This document shows positions 59,029-64,000 of a DNA stretch of 64,000 bases, piece after piece; positions within the stretch are counted from its first letter, which is position 1, and each line of letters opens with the position of its first letter. Both the position numbers and the translations under genes were made by a program. Source of the DNA: CAVXDY01 sp963760715 (GTDB taxonomy: Bacteria; Actinomycetota; Thermoleophilia; Miltoncostaeales; Miltoncostaeaceae); the NCBI GenBank assembly GCA_963760715.1, contig CAVXDY010000003.1, positions 806,001 to 870,000 on the forward strand, read 5' to 3'. The notes beneath the pieces are model-generated. The model did not search any database. It was not told where the DNA came from and worked only from the letters and a program-made list of their open reading frames with translations.

Positions 59029-59798
59029 GCACCCAACCGGCGGGGCTGGCGATCAGGACGCGCCGGGCGGCGCAGGCACCGGCCGCCGTCGGGAGCTCCG
59101 AATGGCTTCGCATGGCCGGCTGGGCGCGGCGCCTGTCCTGGATCAGCCTGGTGTGGATGAGCGCCGAGGGGGCGATCGCGATCGTCGCCGGTCTGCTGGC
59201 GGGCTCGGTGGCGCTGATCGGCTTCGGCCTCGATTCCGGTATCGAGGGCTTCGCGAGCGCGATCATCATCTGGCGGTTCACCGGCCAGCGCACCCTCTCC
59301 GACCACGCCGAGCGGCGTGCCCAGCAGCTCGTGGCGGTTCAGTTCTTCCTGCTGGCGCCGTACGTCGCCTTCGAGGCCATCCGCGCGCTGGCCGCCGGCG
59401 AGCACGCCGGCGCGAGCTGGCTGGGAATCGGCCTGGCGATCACGAGCCTCATCGGGATGCCGGTCCTGGGAGTCGCCAAGCGACGCATCGGCGAGCGCCT
59501 GGGCTCGGTCGCGACCAAGGGTGAAGGGGCGCAGAACCTGCTGTGCGCCTACCTGGCCGGGGCTCTGCTCGTCGGGCTTCTCGGGAACGCCCTGCTCGGC
59601 GCCTGGTGGCTCGATCCCATGGTGGCTCTGCTGATCGCGGCCGTCGCCGTTCGGGAAGGGACCCTCGCCTGGAGGGGCGAGGGTTGTGGCTGCTGCGAGC
59701 CCGCGGTCCCGGTTGCGGCCCCTTCCTCGGGGTGCGCCGACGAGTGCTGCTCGGGAATGGGAGCGGTGGAACTGGGGCCTGCGTCCCAGGGGCGATGA
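59025..59798 (+). CDS. CDF-like cation transporter with Cys-rich tail
   Basis: The protein has 257 residues from GTG 59025 (GTGA overlap with the CadC/CmtR-type gene). About five helices are visible, with a CDF core (SLVWMSAEGAIAIVAGLLAG, LIGFGLDSGIEGFASAIIIW), but the second zinc-site HxxxD is GEGAQNLLCAYLAG, not standard. The C-terminus ends GCGCCEPA and CADECCSG, a cluster of six or seven Cys that can bind soft metals. Together with the regulator it is probably a Cd2+/Pb2+/Zn2+ resistance pair. The rhodanese gene follows. Confidence 0.88.
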   Translation: MSTQPAGLAIRTRRAAQAPAAVGSSEWLRMAGWARRLSWISLVWMSAEGAIAIVAGLLAGSVALIGFGLDSGIEGFASAIIIWRFTGQRTLSDHAERRAQQLVAVQFFLLAPYVAFEAIRALAAGEHAGASWLGIGLAITSLIGMPVLGVAKRRIGERLGSVATKGEGAQNLLCAYLAGALLVGLLGNALLGAWWLDPMVALLIAAVAVREGTLAWRGEGCGCCEPAVPVAAPSSGCADECCSGMGAVELGPASQGR

Positions 59799-59836
59799 TC
59801 GGTCGGCCGTACGATTCGATCTCTCGGAGGTGGACC

Positions 59837-60250
59837 GTGGTCGAGGCATCAATGAGCGGGCGGAGGACGGTCGAGGATCTCCTCCGAGAGGCCCGGACGC
59901 GGCTCGAACGGCTCACCCCGCACGAGGCTCTGGCGGCCACCCGGCGAGACGGCCTCATCGTGGACATCCGCTCGGAGGCCCAGCGCTGTGAGCAGGGACT
60001 CGTGCCGGGTGCCGTTTTCGTCTCCCGCAACGTCCTCGAGTGGCGCGCCGATCCGGCTTGCGAGCATCACGATCCCCGCCTCGTACGCGTCGGCGGTCCC
60101 CTGGTGCTGATGTGTGCGCAGGGGTATCAGTCGAGCCTCGCGGCCGCGACGCTCCAGGAGATCGGCATCCGGGCCGCGACCGACATGATCGGGGGGTTCG
60201 AGGCGTGGGCGGCGACCGGGCTGCCGGTCCTCGCTCCGACCCGCCGGTGA
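59837..60250 (+). CDS. Single-domain rhodanese (sulfurtransferase)
   Basis: I choose GTG 59837, with GGAGG (59826-59830) 6 nt upstream, over ATG 59795. The 137-residue product has RLTPHEALAATRRDGLIVDI, a substrate-binding stretch and the active-site loop LMCAQGYQSSLAA (Cys within C-x5-S). The family moves sulfane sulfur to thiols. It is placed between a soft-metal transporter and a thiopurine-methyltransferase-like gene, which fits sulfur or metal stress. It overlaps the next gene by GTGA. Confidence 0.88.
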   Translation: MVEASMSGRRTVEDLLREARTRLERLTPHEALAATRRDGLIVDIRSEAQRCEQGLVPGAVFVSRNVLEWRADPACEHHDPRLVRVGGPLVLMCAQGYQSSLAAATLQEIGIRAATDMIGGFEAWAATGLPVLAPTRR

Positions 60251-60870
60251 CCTCCGGCGCCGATCGGCGCCGCCACTGGGATCGGGTGTTCGAGGAGCGC
60301 GGCCCGGCCGGTGTGAGCTGGTACGAGCGATCGCCGCGGATGTCCTTGGAGATGATCGGTCTGACGGGGGTCGGGCCGCAGGAGGCCGTGATGGATGTGG
60401 GCGGGGGCGCCTCGCCTCTCGCCGGCGCGCTGCGTGCGCGCGGGTTCGGCGACGTGACCGTGCTGGACCTCTCGGAGGTCGCCCTGCGGACCGCGCCCGC
60501 CCGGCTGGACCCGGTCAACGCGCGAGTCCGCTGGATTCACGCCGACATCCTCGACTGGGTACCCGACCGGACCTACAAGCTCTGGCACGACCGGGCCGTC
60601 TTCCATTTCCTGGTCGATGCCGGGGACATGGAGCGCTATCTCGCGACCACACGGTCGGCGGTGCGCCCGGGCGGGCACGTCGTCGTCGGCACCTTCGCGG
60701 AGGACGGACCCGCGACCTGCTCCGGGCTCCCGGTCGCCAGGTACGACGCCCAGGGCCTCGTCGACGCCTTCGGCACCGAGTTCGCCCTCGTCGGCTCTCG
60801 GCGCGACGAGCACCGCACCCCGGGGGGATCGAGCCAGTCGTTCACGTGGGTGGCGATGCGGCGGCGGTGA
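60247..60870 (+). CDS. SAM-dependent methyltransferase (thiopurine/tellurite-type)
   Basis: The protein has 207 residues from GTG 60247 (GTGA overlap). The N-terminus HWDRVFEERGPAGVSWYERS is typical of small class I methyltransferases. The SAM site is AVMDVGGGASPLAGALRARG, VTVLDLSEVALRTAPAR and WIHADILDWVP. The closest described types act on small molecules. It is co-transcribed with the rhodanese. The substrate is unproven; metalloid methylation is a guess from context. Confidence 0.85.
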   Translation: MTSGADRRRHWDRVFEERGPAGVSWYERSPRMSLEMIGLTGVGPQEAVMDVGGGASPLAGALRARGFGDVTVLDLSEVALRTAPARLDPVNARVRWIHADILDWVPDRTYKLWHDRAVFHFLVDAGDMERYLATTRSAVRPGGHVVVGTFAEDGPATCSGLPVARYDAQGLVDAFGTEFALVGSRRDEHRTPGGSSQSFTWVAMRRR

Positions 60871-60905
60871 TCCTGGGCCGGGCGCGAACTCAGCTAACGT
60901 GACTC

Positions 60906-62048
60906 GTGGCCGCATCTCAGACGGAGGCGAGCACGGCAACCGACCGTCCTGACAAGCGCGTGAGCGTGGTCGTGATCGGTGCCGGGCAGGCCGGCCTGGC
61001 GGTCGGTCACTTCCTGGCGCGCCAGGGTCGGCGGTTCGTGATCGTCGAGGCCGGGGACTCGGTCGGGTCCGCGTGGCGCGGTCGCTGGGATTCGCTCACG
61101 CTGTTCACGCCGCGCCGCTATGACGGGCTTCCCGGGCTGGCCTTCCCGGGCGACCCCGATGGGTACCCGACCGGCGAGGAGGTGGCCGCCTACCTCGAGC
61201 GGTACGCGGAGACGTTCGCGCTCCCGGTCGAGGTCGGCAGCGCGGTCCGGTCGCTGACGCAGGGGGACGGCACCTTCGTGGTGGACCTCGGCGGCCGGCG
61301 GCTCGAGGCCGACCAGGTCGTCGTCGCCACCGGTCCGTTCCAGGCGCCGAGCATCCCGGCGTTCGCCGCCGGGCTCGCGCCGGAGGTGTTCCAGATCCAC
61401 AGCGCCTCCTACCGGACGCCCACCGATCTGCCGCCCGAGGGACGCGTCGTCGTCGTGGGCGGGGGCAACACCGGCTTCCAGCTCGCCGAGGAGCTGTCGG
61501 CGACGCATCGGGTCAACCTCGCCGTCGGCTCTCGCCAGACGCCGCTGCCGCAGAGGCTGCTCGGGCGCGACCTGTTCTGGTGGCTGACCAAGCTCGGCTT
61601 CCTGACGAAGACGGTCGACTCGCGCATCGGGCGCCGGGCGCGGGATCGCGACACCCTGATCGGGTCGAGCCCTCGCGGACTCCGGCGCCGTGGCGTGCGT
61701 CTGAGACCGCGGGTGGTGGGGGCCTCGGGTCGCACCCTCGGCTTCGCCGACGGCAGCGAGCTCGACGCCGATGCCGTCATCTGGGCGACCGGATACCGCC
61801 TCGACCATTCGTGGATCGAGCTTCCGGTGCTCGATCGCGAGGGGCGGGTCCAGCACCGCCGAGGGGTCACCGACGTCCCCGGCCTCTACGTCCTCGGCCT
61901 CTCATGGCAGCACACCCGCGGGTCGGCGCTGCTCGGCTGGGTCGGTGACGACGCCGAGTTCATCGCCGGGCGGATCGACGCCCTCGCGCGGAGCGACGCT
62001 GCCGGGGGTCCTGCACCAGACAACGAGGGCACGCCTCAGGAGGTGTGA
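60906..62048 (+). CDS. FAD-dependent flavin monooxygenase-like oxidoreductase
   Basis: The protein has 380 residues from GTG 60906; a -10-like TAACGT lies ~6 nt upstream, so the message may be leaderless. FAD site VVVIGAGQAGLAVGHFLARQ, motif GSAWRGRWDSLTLFTPRRYD (monooxygenase-type), NADP site VVVVGGGNTGFQLAEELS, and the late GYRLDHSWIELPVL / GLYVLGLSWQHTRGSALLGW. It is closest to CzcO/flavin-containing monooxygenase-type oxidoreductases, often found near metal-resistance genes. No ferredoxin or haem partner is adjacent. It precedes the copper oxidase by three bases. Confidence 0.9.
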   Translation: MAASQTEASTATDRPDKRVSVVVIGAGQAGLAVGHFLARQGRRFVIVEAGDSVGSAWRGRWDSLTLFTPRRYDGLPGLAFPGDPDGYPTGEEVAAYLERYAETFALPVEVGSAVRSLTQGDGTFVVDLGGRRLEADQVVVATGPFQAPSIPAFAAGLAPEVFQIHSASYRTPTDLPPEGRVVVVGGGNTGFQLAEELSATHRVNLAVGSRQTPLPQRLLGRDLFWWLTKLGFLTKTVDSRIGRRARDRDTLIGSSPRGLRRRGVRLRPRVVGASGRTLGFADGSELDADAVIWATGYRLDHSWIELPVLDREGRVQHRRGVTDVPGLYVLGLSWQHTRGSALLGWVGDDAEFIAGRIDALARSDAAGGPAPDNEGTPQEV

Positions 62049-62051
62049 ACG

Positions 62052-63782
62052 ATGCCCGAGCGCGGAGAAGAGCACGCCGGCGAGGAGATGTTCTCGACCG
62101 AGGCCACCGGACTCCCCGAGGCCGTCGGCTCCGAGGTGGTCGACCTCACAGAAGGCGAGGCATTCGACCTGCGGATCGCACCCGTCGCGAAGCGGCTCGG
62201 CGAGACGACGGTGCGAATGCTCGCCTACAACGGCTCGATCCCCGGCCCGACCCTCCGGGTACCCGAGGGCTCGGAGCTCGTCGTCAACGTGGCCAACCAC
62301 ACCGACCTGGAGGCGACGGTTCACTGGCACGGGTTGCGCCTCGACAACCGTTACGACGGCACGCACCAGACGCAGGCCCCGATCCAGGCCGGAGACACCT
62401 TCTCCTACCGCATCGCGTTCCCCGACCCCGGCGTCTACTGGTACCACCCGCACATCCGCGAGGACTACGGGCAGGAGATGGGCCTCTACGGCAACATCCT
62501 CGTCGTCCCGGCCGATCCCGGCTACTGGGGGCCGGTGCACCGCGAGGTGCTGCTCACCCTCGACGACGTGCTGGTGGAGGATGGCCGGATCGCGCCCTTC
62601 CGGCGTTCCGGGAGCACCCATACCGCCATGGGCCGGTTCGGCAACGTGATGCTGGTCGGTGGGCAGACGGACCTCGAGCTCGACGCGCGGCGCGGCGAGG
62701 TGGTGCGCTTCCATCTGACCAACACCGCCAACACGCGGGTGTTCAACGTCGGGATCGCGGGCGCCCGGATGAAGCTCGTGGGCGGCGACAGCGGGCGGTA
62801 CGAGCACGAGGAGCTGGTCGAGCGGGTGCTCCTCGCGCCCTCGGAGCGGGCCGTGGTGGACGTGCTCTTCGACCGGCCGGGGGAGCTGGCGCTCGAGCAC
62901 CACACCCCCGACCGGTCCTACCGGCTGGCGGCGATCACGGTTGGCGCGGAGCCGGCGAGGCCCTCGCTCGCGCCGGCGTTCGAGGAGCTGCGCACGGACC
63001 GGGAGCTCCAGGAGCTGCGCGGGCGGCTGGCATCGGAGCTCGACGCCGAGCCGGACAAGACGCTCGCCTTCGTGGCGGAGATGGACATGGCCACGCCGGA
63101 GGGCGAGGTCGTCTTCTCCTGCCCGATGCACCCGCAGGTCGTGAGCCAGGAGCCGGGCCGCTGCCCGGAATGCGGCATGAAGCTGCTGGCCACCGCGGCG
63201 CCGGCCGCCGGCTACGCCTGCCCGATGCACCCCGAGGTCGTCAACGCTGAGCCCAGCCGCTGCCCGAAGTGCGGCATGAAGCTGGTGCCCGCCGCGCTCG
63301 CGGGCTCGACGACCCACGACGACGCTGCGCACCAGCACGACCATGAGCCCCACGAGGAACACGGCCACGAGGCGGCCGGGGGTATCGAGTGGGAGGACGA
63401 CATGGTCGAGGTGAACCGGATGACCACCCCCGCCAACATGCGCTGGAAGCTCATCGACCGCCCCGGCGGTGCCGAGAACGCCGCGATCGACTGGCGCTTC
63501 CGCGTCGGGGACCGGGTGAAGATCCGGCTGGTCAACGAGATGGACTCCGACCACCCGATGCACCACCCGTTCCACGTCCACGGGGCCGGGCGCTTCCTCA
63601 TCCTGAGCCGGGACGGCCGGGTGGAGCCCAACCTGGCCTGGAAGGACACCGTCCTCGTGCGGACCGGCGAGACGGTGGACATCCTGCTGGACGTCACCAA
63701 CCCCGGTCTCTGGATGGCGCACTGCCACATCGCCGAGCACCACGAGAGCGGGATGATGTTCAGCTTCCTCGTGGATCCGTAG
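62052..63782 (+). CDS. Multicopper oxidase with two inserted heavy-metal-binding domains
   Basis: The protein has 576 residues from ATG 62052 with AGGAGG 8 nt upstream. Cupredoxin copper sites are HWHG (~91), YWYHPH (~130), HHPFHVHG (~503) and HCHIAEHHESGMM (~556). Between the second and third cupredoxin regions are two CxMHPxV...PxxCPxCGMxL modules (~357 and ~390, CPMHPQV...CPECGMKL and CPMHPEV...CPKCGMKL), then a His-rich stretch (~422-440, HQHDHEPHEEHGHE). I see no signal peptide: the N-terminus is hydrophilic, so it may be cytoplasmic or use another route. It oxidises metal ions or phenols using oxygen; cuprous-ion detoxification is likely given the metal-domain inserts. Confidence 0.92.
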   Translation: MPERGEEHAGEEMFSTEATGLPEAVGSEVVDLTEGEAFDLRIAPVAKRLGETTVRMLAYNGSIPGPTLRVPEGSELVVNVANHTDLEATVHWHGLRLDNRYDGTHQTQAPIQAGDTFSYRIAFPDPGVYWYHPHIREDYGQEMGLYGNILVVPADPGYWGPVHREVLLTLDDVLVEDGRIAPFRRSGSTHTAMGRFGNVMLVGGQTDLELDARRGEVVRFHLTNTANTRVFNVGIAGARMKLVGGDSGRYEHEELVERVLLAPSERAVVDVLFDRPGELALEHHTPDRSYRLAAITVGAEPARPSLAPAFEELRTDRELQELRGRLASELDAEPDKTLAFVAEMDMATPEGEVVFSCPMHPQVVSQEPGRCPECGMKLLATAAPAAGYACPMHPEVVNAEPSRCPKCGMKLVPAALAGSTTHDDAAHQHDHEPHEEHGHEAAGGIEWEDDMVEVNRMTTPANMRWKLIDRPGGAENAAIDWRFRVGDRVKIRLVNEMDSDHPMHHPFHVHGAGRFLILSRDGRVEPNLAWKDTVLVRTGETVDILLDVTNPGLWMAHCHIAEHHESGMMFSFLVDP

Positions 63783-64000
63783 CCGCCCCGAAGCCGCGGG
63801 CGCGCGGGCTCGCCGATCGCCGCCACACCTCGGCGCCGATCAGCACCAGCGCCGGCGGGATGGTCGCCGGGATCACGTCGTAGACGAGGAAGAGCTGGTC
63901 CCAGGCGAGCGTGATCAGGAGCATCGCGGCCGCCCCGCCGATACGGGGCCCGCGCTCGACCGCCAGGATGGCGCCCACGACCGCGGCGGCGAAGAAGTCT
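63760..64000 (-). CDS. 3' end of a second copy of the polytopic membrane gene (cut by window)
   Basis: From the right edge leftward the frame repeats the last ~64 residues of the protein encoded at 46089-45286 without difference up to RRSASPR. It then diverges into RARGFGAATDPRGS and stops at 63760, inside the 3' end of the oxidase gene. The new C-terminus shows that the duplication ends at ~63804. The N-terminal part lies outside the window. Confidence 0.75.
   Translation of the reverse strand, partial: DFFAAAVVGAILAVERGPRIGGAAAMLLITLAWDQLFLVYDVIPATIPPALVLIGAEVWRRSASPRARGFGAATDPRGS
63808..64000 (+). repeat. Direct repeat copy B (matches 45331-45523)
   Basis: Exact copy, same orientation, over all 193 bases visible; the right border is beyond the window. 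Confidence 0.9.

Overview
The window is very GC-rich and gene-dense. Genes usually overlap by ATGA or GTGA, GTG starts are common, and several genes look leaderless (a -10 box about 10 nt before the start codon). Mycobacterial-type RES/Xre toxin-antitoxin genes, a CadC/CmtR-type ArsR regulator and a 14-nt LexA box of Gram-positive type all point to a high-GC actinobacterium. A deep-branching class such as Thermoleophilia is my guess and is not proven. Several genes carry single-base frameshifts in GC-rich runs, so some breaks may be assembly or sequencing errors.

Layout. 1-5.5 kb: two mirror-image redox modules, each with two small exported/anchored proteins, an ApbE flavin transferase and a ferric-reductase-like haem membrane protein. 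They converge on one shared ferredoxin and ferredoxin reductase. 5.5-7.4 kb: debris zone with a frameshifted small membrane gene, a cupin gene between two copies of a 13-mer, an IS630 remnant and a 165-bp MITE-like element. 7.4-14.6 kb: membrane diguanylate cyclase, a YihY-type membrane protein, and a very large kinase/TIR-like/STAND/WD-repeat signalling protein split by a frameshift. 14.7-23.1 kb: polyphosphate kinase 2 with a lipoprotein-like partner, a P-type ATPase, a Na+/H+ antiporter coupled to an MFS fragment, and a SulP transporter. 23.3-34.5 kb: core-type genes, with tRNA-Leu, a zinc alcohol dehydrogenase, Ppx/GppA, two ArsA-type ATPases, a methyltransferase, an HxlR regulator, a TPR protein, the primary sigma factor with a LexA box on its promoter, a MOSC protein and initiator tRNA.

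34.5-46.1 kb: IS21 remnant, small secreted proteins including a pentapeptide-type helix, a SpoIID-NlpC/P60 fusion, an M28-like peptidase, then a zinc ABC operon (permease fused to binding protein, ATPase, second permease, Zur). After it come an M23 peptidase and a polytopic membrane protein. 46.3-52.3 kb: two direct copies of a RES/Xre toxin-antitoxin locus, one intact and one with an internal deletion, flanking a three-gene operon matching AllF/AllG/AllH (oxamate carbamoyltransferase). 52.4-57.2 kb: a cyclic-nucleotide-domain/thioredoxin-reductase-like fusion (frameshifted), an ECF sigma/anti-sigma-like group and uppP. 57.2-63.8 kb: a metal-handling block with a CDF exporter and its ArsR regulator, a CadC/CmtR-type regulator with a second CDF-like transporter, rhodanese, methyltransferase, flavin monooxygenase, and a multicopper oxidase carrying two inserted heavy-metal-binding domains. 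The last 193 bases are an exact copy of part of the membrane gene at 45.3 kb, so an 18.5-kb segment is bracketed by direct repeats.

The most interesting items are the mirrored ApbE/ferric-reductase modules, the kinase-TIR-STAND-propeller protein, the LexA box on the sigma promoter, the duplicated toxin-antitoxin locus around the oxamate operon, the permease/binding-protein fusion and the metal-binding-domain insertion in the copper oxidase.
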